A stretch of DNA of 64,000 nucleotides, from positions 180,474 through 244,473 of the forward strand of contig JABMLG010000001.1 of assembly GCA_013204985.1 (NCBI GenBank), in the 5' to 3' direction. This DNA is from Microbacteriaceae bacterium VKM Ac-2855 (GTDB lineage: Bacteria > Actinomycetota > Actinomycetes > Actinomycetales > Microbacteriaceae). Positions 51,078 to 61,400 of the stretch are shown piece by piece. Position numbers and translations under genes: made by a program. The notes beneath the pieces are model-generated. The model was given only the letters and a program-made list of their open reading frames with translations, searched no databases and was not told the DNA's origin. Within the stretch, counting starts at the first letter, position 1. Each line of letters opens with the position of its first letter.

Positions 51078-53390
51078 GTGGCGGACATCGCCCCCACGAC
51101 CCCGACAGCCCGCTCGACCGAGCACGCCGTCGCGACCCAGAAGCACCACATCGAGAGCTGGCCAGGAACCGCCTACCCCCTGGGCGCGACCTTCGACGGC
51201 AGTGGCACGAACTTCGCGCTGTTCAGCGAGGCCGCCGAGCGCGTCCAGCTGTGTCTGTTCGACGAGAGCGGGGTCGAGACCCGCGTCGAGGTGATCGAGT
51301 CCGACGCGTACGTCTGGCACTGCTATCTGCCGCAGGTGCAGCCCGGTCAGCGGTACGGCTACCGCGTGCACGGAGAGTACGACCCGAGCAACGGTCTTCG
51401 GTGCAACCCGAACAAGTTGCTGCTCGACCCGTACGCGAAGGCGATCGAAGGTGAGATCGACTGGGACGAGTCGCTCTTCCCGTACCACTTCGGCGACCCG
51501 GATTCGCGGAACGACGACGATTCCGCCGCGCACATGATGCTCGGCGTCGTCATCAATCCGTTCTTCGACTGGGCCGGTGATCGTCGGCCGCGCATCCCTT
51601 ACGACAACACCGTCATCTACGAAGCGCATGTGAAGGGGCTCACCGAGCGCCACCCGGAGGTGCCGGAGGAACTGCGCGGCACGTACGCCGGCGTCGCGCA
51701 CCCCGCCGTCATCGCTCACCTGAAGCACCTGGGCGTCTCGGCGATCGAGCTGATGCCGGTGCACCAGTTCGTGAACGATTCGACGCTGATCGAGAAGGGC
51801 CTCTCGAACTACTGGGGCTACAACACGATCGGTTTCTTCGCGCCGCAGAACACCTACGCCTCGACCGGTCAGCTCGGCCAGCAGGTGCAGGAGTTCAAGA
51901 GCATGGTGCGCGCGCTGCACGCCGCGAACATCGAGGTGATCCTCGACGTGGTGTACAATCACACCGCCGAGGGCAACCACCTGGGCCCGTCGCTGTCGTT
52001 CAAGGGCATCGACAACAAGGCGTACTACCGCCTCGTCGACAACGATGAGAAGCACTACATGGACTACACCGGCACCGGCAACACCCTGAACGTGCGTCAC
52101 CCGCACTCGCTGCAGCTGATCATGGATTCGTTGCGCTACTGGGTCACGGAGATGCGCGTCGACGGCTTCCGCTTCGACCTCGCGTCGGCTCTGGCGCGTG
52201 AATTCTACGACGTGGACCGGCTGTCCACCTTCTTCGAACTGGTGCAGCAGGACCCGGTGGTCTCGCAGGTCAAGCTGATCGCGGAGCCGTGGGACGTCGG
52301 CCCCGGCGGCTACCAGGTGGGCAACTTCCCTCCGCAGTGGACCGAGTGGAACGGGAAGTACCGCGATACCGTTCGCGATTTCTGGCGCGGCGAGCCCTCG
52401 ACGCTCGGCGAATTCGCCTCGCGCATCACCGGATCGGCCGATCTCTACGCGAACTCGGGGCGACGACCCGTCGCCTCGATCAACTTCGTCACGGCCCACG
52501 ACGGTTTCACCCTGCGCGACCTGGTCTCGTACAACGAGAAGCACAACGACGCCAACGGCGAGAACAACAACGACGGCGAGTCCCACAACCGGTCCTGGAA
52601 CTCCGGCGTCGAGGGCCCGACCGACGATCCGCGGATCAACGGACTGCGCTCGCGCCAACAGCGCAACTTCCTCGCGACGATGATGATCTCGCAGGGCGTG
52701 CCGATGATCCTGCACGGCGACGAGCTCGGTCGCACGCAGAACGGCAACAACAACACCTACGCGCAAGACAGCGAGTTGACCTGGATCGACTGGCAGCACG
52801 CCGACAAGCCGCTGATCGAGTTCACCGCGGCCCTGATCCGGCTCCGCCAGGAGCACCCGACCTTCCGGCGCAGCCGCTTCTTCAACGGACGACCCGTGCG
52901 CCGCGGACTCAGCGAGCCGCTGCCGGATATCGTCTGGTTCAAAGCCGACGGCAGCGAGATGGAGCCGGAGGACTGGGACTCGGGTCTGGACCGTTCGGTC
53001 GGAATCTTCCTGAACGGTCAGGGCATCCGCGAACGCGACCAGCGTGGGCGCGCCGTGAGCGACGACAGCTTCCTGCTGTACTTCAACGCCGACGACAGCG
53101 AGGTGGAGTTCGCGCTGCCCAGCGACGAGTACGCCCTTGCCTGGAGCATCGTCGTCGACACCGCGGGCGAGGAGGCCGACTCGGTCGCGCGCCCGGCCGG
53201 TGCGAAGCAGACGGTACAGGCGAAATCGCTCGTGATCATGCAGGAGCACCGCGCGCCGGAGCCCGAGATCGATCACTCCGTCGCCGCCTCGCTGGCCTCC
53301 TTGGCTGCAACGAGCGCGATCCCGATCATCACCGAGGGCCGGACCAGCCCGCACGACGAGTCCACGAATTCCGCTACCTCTGGAGCCTGA
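51078..53390 (+). CDS. glgX: Glycogen debranching enzyme GlgX/TreX
   Basis: 770-aa GH13 isoamylase type. N-terminal CBM48-like domain (YPLGATFDGSGTNFALFSEA), catalytic residues in VDGFRFDLASALA (nucleophile), KLIAEPWDVGPGG (acid) and FVTAHDGFTLRDL. Cuts alpha-1,6 branches so that the released maltodextrins feed TreY. GTG 51078 has AAGGAGG at 5 nt. The C-terminus is extended by about 60 residues with low complexity. treY follows after 3 nt. Confidence 0.94.
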   Translation: MADIAPTTPTARSTEHAVATQKHHIESWPGTAYPLGATFDGSGTNFALFSEAAERVQLCLFDESGVETRVEVIESDAYVWHCYLPQVQPGQRYGYRVHGEYDPSNGLRCNPNKLLLDPYAKAIEGEIDWDESLFPYHFGDPDSRNDDDSAAHMMLGVVINPFFDWAGDRRPRIPYDNTVIYEAHVKGLTERHPEVPEELRGTYAGVAHPAVIAHLKHLGVSAIELMPVHQFVNDSTLIEKGLSNYWGYNTIGFFAPQNTYASTGQLGQQVQEFKSMVRALHAANIEVILDVVYNHTAEGNHLGPSLSFKGIDNKAYYRLVDNDEKHYMDYTGTGNTLNVRHPHSLQLIMDSLRYWVTEMRVDGFRFDLASALAREFYDVDRLSTFFELVQQDPVVSQVKLIAEPWDVGPGGYQVGNFPPQWTEWNGKYRDTVRDFWRGEPSTLGEFASRITGSADLYANSGRRPVASINFVTAHDGFTLRDLVSYNEKHNDANGENNNDGESHNRSWNSGVEGPTDDPRINGLRSRQQRNFLATMMISQGVPMILHGDELGRTQNGNNNTYAQDSELTWIDWQHADKPLIEFTAALIRLRQEHPTFRRSRFFNGRPVRRGLSEPLPDIVWFKADGSEMEPEDWDSGLDRSVGIFLNGQGIRERDQRGRAVSDDSFLLYFNADDSEVEFALPSDEYALAWSIVVDTAGEEADSVARPAGAKQTVQAKSLVIMQEHRAPEPEIDHSVAASLASLAATSAIPIITEGRTSPHDESTNSATSGA

Positions 53391-53393
53391 AGC

Positions 53394-55676
53394 ATGCACC
53401 TGCCCGCCTCGACCTACCGACTGCAGATTCGTTCCGGATTCGATCTGGACGAGGCGGCAGGGCTCGCCGACTACGTGCACGCCCTCGGAGCCGACTGGCT
53501 CTACTTCTCGCCGCTGCTGAAGGCCGAGCCCGGATCGGACCACGGCTACGACGTGGTCGATCACTCGCAGATCGATCCGGAGCGAGGGGGAGCTGCCGGT
53601 CTGGCCCGCGCCTCCGCGGCCGCGCGAGCGAACGGGCTCGGCGTGCTGATCGACATCGTGCCGAACCACATGGGAGTCGCCACACCGATCGAGAACGCCT
53701 GGTGGTGGGACCTCCTGAAGCTCGGGCAGGGCTCGCGGTACGCGAAGGCGTTCGACGTGGACTGGACGTTCGGCAGTGGACGGATCCGTATCCCCGTGCT
53801 CGGCGACGGCGACGGCGAACTCGATGAGCTCACCGTGGTCGGCGACGAGCTGCACTACTACGAGAACCGCTTCCCGATCGCGCCCGGCACGGTTGCGGTG
53901 GGCGAGACCGGTCGCGAGGTGCACGCGAAGCAGAACTACGAGTTGGTGAACTGGCGCCGCGCCGACGCCGAGTTGAACTACCGCCGCTTCTTCGCGGTGA
54001 ACACGTTGGCCGCCATCACCGTCGAGGATCCCGAGGTATTCGAGGCCTCGCACCGCGAGATCGTGCGGTGGTTCACCGAGGGTCTCGCCGACGGTCTGCG
54101 CGTCGATCACCCGGACGGACTCACCGATCCCGGTCGTTACCTCGAGGATCTCGCTCGAGCGATCGGCGACAAGCCGGTGTGGGTCGAGAAGATCCTCGAA
54201 GGCGACGAGCGGATGCCGTCCAACTGGCCCACCGTCGGAACCACTGGATACGACGCACTCGCCGACATCGACCGGGTGCTCGTCGACCCGATCGCTCAAG
54301 ACGAACTGGACCACGTGGACGCGGAGCTCGGCGGCAGGTTCGTGACGTGGGCCGAACTCATCCGCGGCACCAAACGCGGCATCGCCGACGGCATCCTGCG
54401 CTCGGAGGTGCTGCGGCTCGCCCGTCTGGTGCCCGAGATCGCAGACGCCGACGACGCCATCGCCGAACTGCTCGCCTGCTTCCCGGTGTACCGCAGCTAC
54501 CTGCCCTACGGCGCCGAGCACATCGAGCACGCCCGGCTCTACGCCCGGAGCGAGCGGCCCGAGATCGCGTCGTCGATCGATGCGGTGGCCGAGCGACTCG
54601 CCGAGGCCGGAACGCCGGTGTCCGTGCGGTTCCAGCAGACCTCGGGCATGGTGATGGCGAAAGGTGTCGAAGACACCGCGTTCTACCGCTACAGCAGGCT
54701 CACCTCGTTGAACGAGGTCGGCGCCGATCCCGCTGAATTCGCGATCGACGTCGCCGAGTTCCACGATCGTCAGGTGCACCGTCAAGCAGCGATGCCCGCC
54801 TCGCTGACGACTCTGTCCACCCACGACACGAAGCGCGGCGAAGACACTCGAGCGCGCATCACCGCCCTCTCCGGTGACGCGCCGGCATGGGCGGCCACGG
54901 TGTGCGAATTGCACGAACTCGCGGGTCTCGGCGACGGCCCGGTCGAACACCTCCTCTGGCAGGCCGTCGTCGGCGCATGGCCGGCGTCGCGCGAGCGGCT
55001 GCACGCCTACATCGAGAAGGCCGCGCGCGAGGCCGGAACGTCCACGGCGTGGACGTCTCCTGACGAGGTGTTCGAGAAGCGGATGCACGCCGCGGTCGAC
55101 GCCGTCTTCGATCGGCCCGAGGTGGCCGCGAAGATCGAGGCGACCGTCGCTCGGGTGCGAGCCGACGGCTACGCCAATGGGCTGTCCGCCAAGCTGATCC
55201 AGCTCACGGCTCCGGGGGTGCCCGACGTCTACCAGGGCAGCGAGCTCTGGGAGCGCTCCCTCGTCGATCCCGACAACCGCCGCCCCGTCGACTTCGTCGA
55301 GCGTCGTGCGCTGCTCGAAAGGATCGACGGAGGCTGGCTGCCGGAGATCGACGAGAGCGGTGCTGCGAAGCTGCTCGTCACCTCGCGCGCTCTGCGACTG
55401 CGCCGCGACCACCCGGAGTACTTCGGCCGGTACCTCCCCATCGCGGCGTACGGGCAGAAGGCGGATCACGTCATCGCGTTCGACCGCGGCGAAGCAATCA
55501 CCGTGGCGACGCGCCTGCCGCACGGCGTCGCGACCGGCTGGGGCGACACCACGATCGAACTCTCTCGGCGTCCGTGGGTCGACGTGCTCACCGGGCGCCG
55601 TTTCGACGGCGGAACCGTCGCTCTCGGCGAGCTCCTGGAGCGCTATCCCGTCGCGCTCCTCGCGCCCGCGTCCTGA
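53394..55676 (+). CDS. treY: Malto-oligosyltrehalose synthase
   Basis: 760-aa GH13 enzyme that turns the reducing-end alpha-1,4 link of a maltodextrin into an alpha,alpha-1,1 link. HLPASTYRLQIRSGFDLDEA is the family start; LIDIVPNHMGVA, DGLRVDHPDGLTDPG (nucleophile), VWVEKILEGDE (acid) and LTTLSTHDTKRGED follow. Usual length about 770. Start ATG lies 3 nt after the glgX stop. Second gene of the treX-treY-treZ operon. Confidence 0.96.
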   Translation: MHLPASTYRLQIRSGFDLDEAAGLADYVHALGADWLYFSPLLKAEPGSDHGYDVVDHSQIDPERGGAAGLARASAAARANGLGVLIDIVPNHMGVATPIENAWWWDLLKLGQGSRYAKAFDVDWTFGSGRIRIPVLGDGDGELDELTVVGDELHYYENRFPIAPGTVAVGETGREVHAKQNYELVNWRRADAELNYRRFFAVNTLAAITVEDPEVFEASHREIVRWFTEGLADGLRVDHPDGLTDPGRYLEDLARAIGDKPVWVEKILEGDERMPSNWPTVGTTGYDALADIDRVLVDPIAQDELDHVDAELGGRFVTWAELIRGTKRGIADGILRSEVLRLARLVPEIADADDAIAELLACFPVYRSYLPYGAEHIEHARLYARSERPEIASSIDAVAERLAEAGTPVSVRFQQTSGMVMAKGVEDTAFYRYSRLTSLNEVGADPAEFAIDVAEFHDRQVHRQAAMPASLTTLSTHDTKRGEDTRARITALSGDAPAWAATVCELHELAGLGDGPVEHLLWQAVVGAWPASRERLHAYIEKAAREAGTSTAWTSPDEVFEKRMHAAVDAVFDRPEVAAKIEATVARVRADGYANGLSAKLIQLTAPGVPDVYQGSELWERSLVDPDNRRPVDFVERRALLERIDGGWLPEIDESGAAKLLVTSRALRLRRDHPEYFGRYLPIAAYGQKADHVIAFDRGEAITVATRLPHGVATGWGDTTIELSRRPWVDVLTGRRFDGGTVALGELLERYPVALLAPAS

Positions 55677-55712
55677 CTCCACGTGTACCGCTCGACATCG
55701 AAAGGCACCTCT

Positions 55713-57476
55713 GTGACCTCGCACCGCGCCGCCATCGGCGGTCTCTCCCACTCCGAGCCGTTCGCTCTCTGGGCTCCGGCGGCCGACTCCGTGGTCCTGG
55801 TGACCGGCGGCTCCGAGCATCCGATGACCGCCGCGTCGAACGGCTGGTGGTCCGCTCCTGCGGGTCTGGACACGACTGACGTCGACTACGGCTACCTGGT
55901 CGACGGGAAGGGACCGTTCCCGGACCCGCGCTCGCGCCGCCAGCCCGGCGGCGTGCATGAGCTGTCGCGGACGTTCGACCCGGCTGGGCACGTGTGGGGT
56001 GATGGCGCGTGGACCGGCCGTCAGCTCGCCGGCGCGGTGATCTACGAGTTGCACATCGGCACGTTCACGCCGGAGGGCACGTTCGACGCGGCCGCCGGCA
56101 AGCTGGAGCACCTGCGCTCGATCGGCGTCGACTTCGTGGAGATCCTTCCGGTCAACGCGTTCAACGGTACGCACAACTGGGGCTATGACGGCGTGCTCTG
56201 GTACGCCGTTCACGAGCTGTACGGCGGGCCGGCGGGATATCAGCGGTTCGTCGACGCCTGTCACCAGTCGGGCATCGGCGTCGTCCAGGACGTTGTCTAC
56301 AACCACCTCGGCCCGTCGGGCAATTACCTGCCGGAGTTCGGCCCGTACCTGAAGACCGAGGGGGCCAACACCTGGGGGAGTCACGTCAATCTCGACGGTG
56401 ATGATTCCGATGAGGTGCGCCGCTACATCATCGAGAACGCGCTGATGTGGCTGCGCGACTATCGGGCCGACGCCCTCCGCCTCGATGCCGTGCACGCGCT
56501 CGATGACGATCGCGCCGTGCACCTCCTCGAGGAGCTGGCCGACGAGGTCCGCGCTCTCTCGGCTTTCGAGGGCCGGCCGCTCACGCTGATCGCGGAGTCG
56601 GATCTGAACGATCCGAAGCTGATCACGCCGCGGGAGGCGCACGGCTTCGGCCTGGACGCGCAGTGGAGCGACGACTTCCACCACTCGGTTCATGTCGCGC
56701 TCACGGGGGAGACCACGGGGTACTACGAGGATTTCGCGTCGCTCGGCGCGCTGGCGAAGGTTCTCAGGCGCGGTTTCTTCCATGACGGCACCCTTTCCAC
56801 CTTCCGCGGTCGGCACCACGGTCGCCGGATCGACACAGGAGTCATGCCGACCTGGCGACTCGTGGTTTTCAGCCAGGACCACGATCAGATCGGCAACCGC
56901 GCGATCGGTGACCGCCTGACGGCGACTCTGAACGACGGCCGTCTCGCCATAGCCGCGGCGCTGACGCTTCTGAGCCCGTTCACTCCCATGCTCTTCATGG
57001 GAGAGGAATTCGCCGCCTCGACGCCGTGGCAGTTCTTCACCTCGCATCCCGAGAAGGAACTCGGTGAGGCGACCGCGAAAGGCCGTATCGCCGAGTTCGC
57101 CAAGATGGGGTGGGATCCCGACGTCGTGCCGGACCCGCAGGATCCGGAGACCTTCACCCGGTCGCGGCTCGATTGGAGCGAGCTCGAGTCCGGTCGGCAC
57201 GCGGCGACCCTGGCCGTGTATCGCGAACTCGCCTCGATCCGACGACGCTACCCCGAGATCACCGACCCCCGGTTCGCGCACACCGCGGTGGAGCTCTCGG
57301 AGGAGGAGCGCTGGCTGACCCTGCGACGTGGGGCGGTGACCCTCGCGGTCAACGTGGGCGACGAGGCGGTCTCGCTTCCTCTGACGGGAACGGTGCTGTT
57401 GGCGGTCGGTGGTGCCTCCGTTTCCGGGAGCACGGCAGAACTCCCGGGCTCGTCCCTGCTGGTGCTGCACAGCTGA
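55713..57476 (+). CDS. treZ: Malto-oligosyltrehalose trehalohydrolase
   Basis: 587-aa GH13 enzyme that releases trehalose from maltooligosyl-trehalose. [51 protein letters not shown] (nucleophile), [14 protein letters not shown] (acid) and [12 protein letters not shown] are present. GTG 55713 has AAAGG at 7 nt; a GTG at 55683 in the same frame lacks one. Last gene of the operon. With treS upstream in the window the cell has at least two trehalose routes. Confidence 0.95.
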   Translation: MTSHRAAIGGLSHSEPFALWAPAADSVVLVTGGSEHPMTAASNGWWSAPAGLDTTDVDYGYLVDGKGPFPDPRSRRQPGGVHELSRTFDPAGHVWGDGAWTGRQLAGAVIYELHIGTFTPEGTFDAAAGKLEHLRSIGVDFVEILPVNAFNGTHNWGYDGVLWYAVHELYGGPAGYQRFVDACHQSGIGVVQDVVYNHLGPSGNYLPEFGPYLKTEGANTWGSHVNLDGDDSDEVRRYIIENALMWLRDYRADALRLDAVHALDDDRAVHLLEELADEVRALSAFEGRPLTLIAESDLNDPKLITPREAHGFGLDAQWSDDFHHSVHVALTGETTGYYEDFASLGALAKVLRRGFFHDGTLSTFRGRHHGRRIDTGVMPTWRLVVFSQDHDQIGNRAIGDRLTATLNDGRLAIAAALTLLSPFTPMLFMGEEFAASTPWQFFTSHPEKELGEATAKGRIAEFAKMGWDPDVVPDPQDPETFTRSRLDWSELESGRHAATLAVYRELASIRRRYPEITDPRFAHTAVELSEEERWLTLRRGAVTLAVNVGDEAVSLPLTGTVLLAVGGASVSGSTAELPGSSLLVLHS

Positions 57477-57492
57477 TCGGCGGTGGCCCGCC

Positions 57493-57885
57493 TCACACGA
57501 GTCGGGCACCGTCGTCGTGCACCAGCACCGTCGCACGATGGGGGAGCGCGCGGCGTCGGCTCGCGGCGGCCAGCGTGTCGATCAGGAGACGGTCGCCCGT
57601 GGTGAGGATCGCGACGCCCGGGCGCTCGAACACGAAGACGATGCCGCCGATGTGCCATTCGGCGCTGATCTTCGCGAACAGCGCGACGATCCTGTCGATG
57701 TCATCCGCGGGTGGTTCCTGCGGAATCTGATCCACTGGGATCAGGTAAGGCAGCTGGACGCCGGCGTGATCGAGGAAGAGCGGGCAGATCGACCGCCGTT
57801 CTGCCGGCCCGAACAGCAGCTCGGCGCGGGCGACGATCTCGGCATCGGTCGTCAGGGGAGGTTGGGAGGTGTCGGTCATGCTCAT
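57493..57885 (-). CDS. Unknown protein downstream of dnaE2
   Basis: 130 aa, no membrane segment. Begins MSMTDTSQPPLTTDAEIVAR and has AELLFGPAERRSICPLFLDH, then a central IDRIVALFAKISAEWHIGG and VFVFERPGVAILTTGDRLLI. Family not recognised. ATG 57885 has GGAGAAG about 9 nt upstream; ATG 57903 is an alternative. It lies 59 bp after the dnaE2 stop on the same strand, so it could be a fourth member of the imuA-imuB-dnaE2 unit. Confidence 0.65.
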   Translation of the reverse strand: MSMTDTSQPPLTTDAEIVARAELLFGPAERRSICPLFLDHAGVQLPYLIPVDQIPQEPPADDIDRIVALFAKISAEWHIGGIVFVFERPGVAILTTGDRLLIDTLAAASRRRALPHRATVLVHDDGARLV

Positions 57886-57944
57886 CCGGCTACTCTTCTC
57901 CATCCGAGCGATGCTCGCAGAAGTTATCCACAGGCCAGCGGGCG

Positions 57945-60900
57945 TCAGCGGAAGTTGCGTGCGTTCGTCTTCGCTCCCACGCTGAGCAGTTCGAATCGGT
58001 CGGCGATCAGATTCGTGACGCCCTCCGCCGAGCGTTCCAGGATGCCGCGCACGATCATCGCCGGCGCCTCTCGGGCGACGCGGCGATAACGGTTCCAGAC
58101 ACCGATCGAGCAGATCACGTTGAGGATGCCGTGCTCGTCCTCGAGATTCATGAAGGTGATGCCGTTCGCCGTCTGCGGACGCTGTCGGTGGATCACGACT
58201 CCGGCCACCTCGACCCTGCGCCCGGACTCCGCGTCCTGCAGGGTCCGGGTCGAGAGCGCGCCTCGCCGATCGAGCGCGGGGCGCAGATGACGCAGCGGAT
58301 GATCACCCGGCGAGATGCCGGTAGCCCAGAAGTCGAAGACGATCTGCTCGTGCTCCGACAGCCCGGGAAGCAGCGGGGGTTGGATCGAAACGAAACTGTC
58401 GGGCAGGAACTCCGCACGGTCCATCGCCGCGTTGCCGGCCTCCCACAGCGCCTCACGCCGCGAGGTTCCCAGCGAATCGAAGGCTCCCGCTGCGGCCAGC
58501 GCCTCGAGCTGGGGCGTGGTGAGCCCCACCCGGCGCGACACGGCCGCCATCGTCTCGTAGGCGCCCGCACGCTCGCGTTCGTCGACGATGCGTTGGGCCA
58601 CGTCGGCACCGATCCCGTTCACGCCCGCGAGTCCGAGTCGCACCGCGAAGGCGCCGTCTCGGCGATGGTCGTCGCTGTCGAAGTGCTCGGTGCGATCGAA
58701 GAGTCCGGTGGGCGGCTGCGCGATGAGGGTGCAGTCGTGACTGCCGGTGGGTGTGCCCACCGCGGGATCCCGCCGCTCCAGGCCGGCGTGCGCCAGAGAG
58801 AGGTTGATGTCGGCGTGTTCGACCTGCACGCCGTGCCGACGCGCATCCGCGACGAGGGTGTGCGGCGCGTAGAAGCCCATCGGCTGAGCCCGCAGAAGGG
58901 CCGCGAGGAAGGCCGCGGGGTAGTGCAGCCGAAGCCACGCGCTGGCGTAGACCAGCAGGGCGAAGCTGATCGCGTGGCTCTCGGCGAAGCCGAAATTCGC
59001 GAAGGCCTGGATGCGGGTGTAGATGTCGTCGGCGACGTCGCCCGTGATGCCGTTGCGGGCCATGCCCTCGTACAGTCGCGCGCTCAGCGACTCGATCTTC
59101 TCCTTGCCGCGCTTGGATCCCATCGCACGACGCAGCAGATCCGCATCCTCGGCCGAGCAATCGCCCACGGCGACGGCCACCTGCATGAGCTGCTCCTGGA
59201 ACAGCGGAACGCCGAGGGTGCGCTTGAGCGGCGTGACGAGCAGCGGATGCTGATACGTGATCTCCTCCATCCCGAGCTTGCGCCGGATGTAGGGATGCAC
59301 GGCGCCGCCCTGGATGGGTCCCGGTCGGATCAGCGCGATCTCGATCACCAGGTCGTAGAAGCGCCGCGGTTGCAGCCGAGGCAGCGTGCCCATCTGGGCG
59401 CGACTCTCGACCTGGAAGACCCCGATGGAGTCGGCCCGGCAGAGCTGGTCGTAGACGCCCTTCTCCTCACGCGGGATCGTGGCGAGGTCCCAGTGCTCGC
59501 CGACATGCGTTCCGACGAGATCGAAGGTGTACGAGAGGGCCGCCAGCATCCCCAGGCCGAGCAGATCGAACTTGACCAGGCCCATCCACGCGCAGTCGTC
59601 CTTGTCCCACTGCAGCACCGTACGGTTCTCCATCCGCGCCGGCTCGATCGGGCAGACCTCGCCGACAGGTCGATCGGTCAGGACCATTCCCCCGGAGTGG
59701 ATGCCGAGGTGGCGCGGGAACCCGAGCACCTTGGTGGCGAGCGCGACCACATCGGCGGGTATGTCGTGTTCATCGCTCGAGACCACGGCCCCCCAGGTCT
59801 CGACCTGCTTCGACCAGGCGTCCTGCTGACCGGAGCTGTAGCCGAGCGCTTTGGCCATGTCGCGGACCGCGAATTTCGGTCGGTAGGTGATCACGTTCGC
59901 GACCTGCGCCGCGTTCAGTCGACCGTATTTGCGGTAGACGTACTGGATCACTTCTTCGCGTCGCTCCGAGTCGAAGTCGACGTCGATGTCGGGCTCCTCG
60001 TCGCGGATGCTGGAGAGGAAGCGCTCGAACGGGAGATCGTAGAAGATCGAGTCCACCGCGGTGATGCCGAGCACGTAGCAGACGGCCGAGTTGGCGGCCG
60101 AACCGCGACCTTGGCAGAGGATGCCGCGGCCCTTGGCGAAATGCACGATGTCGTGCACGATCAGGAAGTATCCGGGAAAGTCCTTCTTCTCGATCACCGC
60201 CAGCTCCTGTTCGAGCCGGTCGAGCACATCGGCGTCGGCGTTCGGATACATCCGGGGGATGCCCTGCTCGACCAGTTCGCGCAGCTGACCCATCGGAGTC
60301 CTCCCGTCGGGGTACTGCTGCCGCGGCAGATTCGGGCGCACCCGCCCGAGTTCGAACGCGATCTCGTCGGCGATCAGCACCGTGCGCGCGATGGCGCCGG
60401 GGAAGCGTGCGAAGCGTTCGGCCATCTCGCGGCCGGAACGCAGGTGGGCACCGGCCGAGGCGGGCAGCCAACCATCCATCTCGTCGAGGCTGCGCCGGGC
60501 GCGCACCGCCGACAGGGCGGTGGCGAGCGGCCGGTCGCGGGGTGCCGCGTAGTGCACGTTGCCGGTGGCGACCAGCGGCAGGCCGAGCCGCTGGGCGATT
60601 GCGGCGAGGGCGTCGTTGTGTTCGGAGTCGAGTGGATCGCCGTGGTCGTAGAGCTCGACCACCACGTTCTCGGCGCCGAAGAGCGCCACCAGCTCGGCGA
60701 CTTCGCGCTGTGCGGAGGCTTCACCCTCCGCGACGAGCGCCTGCCGCACGCGTCCTTTACGGCAGCCGGTGAGGATCAGCCAGTGTCCCTCCGCGAGTGC
60801 CGCGAGCTTTTCGATCTCGTAGTGCGGTTTGCCCTTCTCCGCGCCCGCCAGCTGAGCCGCCGTCAGCGCTCCGGCCAGGCGGTGATAACCCTCCTCCTTG

Positions 60901-61343
60901 CGAGCGAGAACCAGCAGATGCGAACCCTCCGGGTCGGCGACCCCGTTCTGCGGCTTGCTCAGGCCGATCGAGAGCTCGGCGCCGAACGCGGTGCGCAGCG
61001 GATACGTCTGCGCGGCCTCCGCCATCCGCACGATGCCGTAGAGACCGTCGTGATCGGTGAGGGCGATCGTGTCGATGCCGAGCCGGGTGGCCTCCTCCAC
61101 GAGTTCTTCGGGCTTGCTCGCGCCGTCGAGGAAACTGAAGTTGGAGTGCACGTGCAGTTCGGCGTACGGCACGGCCTCTTCGGGAGGGGCGACGGCATCG
61201 TCGTGCACATAGGCGGGGCGCTTGTACGACCAGGCGGGCGCGTCACCGCCGTCGCCGTCGTTCGGGCGATCGCTCGGTCGCTTGCTGTCGGAGAGGCGTC
61301 GTTCGAACTCCGACCACGGGATCGGTGGATTGCTCCAGCCCAT
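57945..61343 (-). CDS. dnaE2: Error-prone DNA polymerase DnaE2
   Basis: 1132-aa C-family polymerase. PHP domain at the N-terminus (AELHVHSNFSFLDG, residues 61-74), polymerase motif with catalytic aspartates in EPDIDVDFDSE, GRGSAANSAVCYVLGIT, GFPRHLGIHSGGMVLT and SKRGKEKIESL; C-terminal OB fold (VEVAGVVIHRQRPQTANGIT). Shorter than DnaE1, as expected, without the beta-clamp C-terminal tail. Carries out SOS mutagenesis together with ImuA and ImuB. GAAAGGA at 7 nt before the ATG. 57 bp after imuB. Confidence 0.96.
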   Translation of the reverse strand: MGWSNPPIPWSEFERRLSDSKRPSDRPNDGDGGDAPAWSYKRPAYVHDDAVAPPEEAVPYAELHVHSNFSFLDGASKPEELVEEATRLGIDTIALTDHDGLYGIVRMAEAAQTYPLRTAFGAELSIGLSKPQNGVADPEGSHLLVLARKEEGYHRLAGALTAAQLAGAEKGKPHYEIEKLAALAEGHWLILTGCRKGRVRQALVAEGEASAQREVAELVALFGAENVVVELYDHGDPLDSEHNDALAAIAQRLGLPLVATGNVHYAAPRDRPLATALSAVRARRSLDEMDGWLPASAGAHLRSGREMAERFARFPGAIARTVLIADEIAFELGRVRPNLPRQQYPDGRTPMGQLRELVEQGIPRMYPNADADVLDRLEQELAVIEKKDFPGYFLIVHDIVHFAKGRGILCQGRGSAANSAVCYVLGITAVDSIFYDLPFERFLSSIRDEEPDIDVDFDSERREEVIQYVYRKYGRLNAAQVANVITYRPKFAVRDMAKALGYSSGQQDAWSKQVETWGAVVSSDEHDIPADVVALATKVLGFPRHLGIHSGGMVLTDRPVGEVCPIEPARMENRTVLQWDKDDCAWMGLVKFDLLGLGMLAALSYTFDLVGTHVGEHWDLATIPREEKGVYDQLCRADSIGVFQVESRAQMGTLPRLQPRRFYDLVIEIALIRPGPIQGGAVHPYIRRKLGMEEITYQHPLLVTPLKRTLGVPLFQEQLMQVAVAVGDCSAEDADLLRRAMGSKRGKEKIESLSARLYEGMARNGITGDVADDIYTRIQAFANFGFAESHAISFALLVYASAWLRLHYPAAFLAALLRAQPMGFYAPHTLVADARRHGVQVEHADINLSLAHAGLERRDPAVGTPTGSHDCTLIAQPPTGLFDRTEHFDSDDHRRDGAFAVRLGLAGVNGIGADVAQRIVDERERAGAYETMAAVSRRVGLTTPQLEALAAAGAFDSLGTSRREALWEAGNAAMDRAEFLPDSFVSIQPPLLPGLSEHEQIVFDFWATGISPGDHPLRHLRPALDRRGALSTRTLQDAESGRRVEVAGVVIHRQRPQTANGITFMNLEDEHGILNVICSIGVWNRYRRVAREAPAMIVRGILERSAEGVTNLIADRFELLSVGAKTNARNFR

Positions 61344-61400
61344 GTGATGTCCTTTCCGGGTCGGGGGGTCGGGTTTCGAGACCGGTGATGCGGGTCGTCG

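Noticed and set aside
50985..57536. Very long open frame (2183 codons) on the minus strand
   Set aside because: It is the antisense shadow of glgX-treY-treZ; high GC third positions keep it open. Its translation has no domain and the plus-strand genes have full catalytic motifs.
57711..61388. 1225-codon plus-strand open frame
   Set aside because: Shadow of dnaE2; the translation is Arg/Gly/His-rich without any motif.
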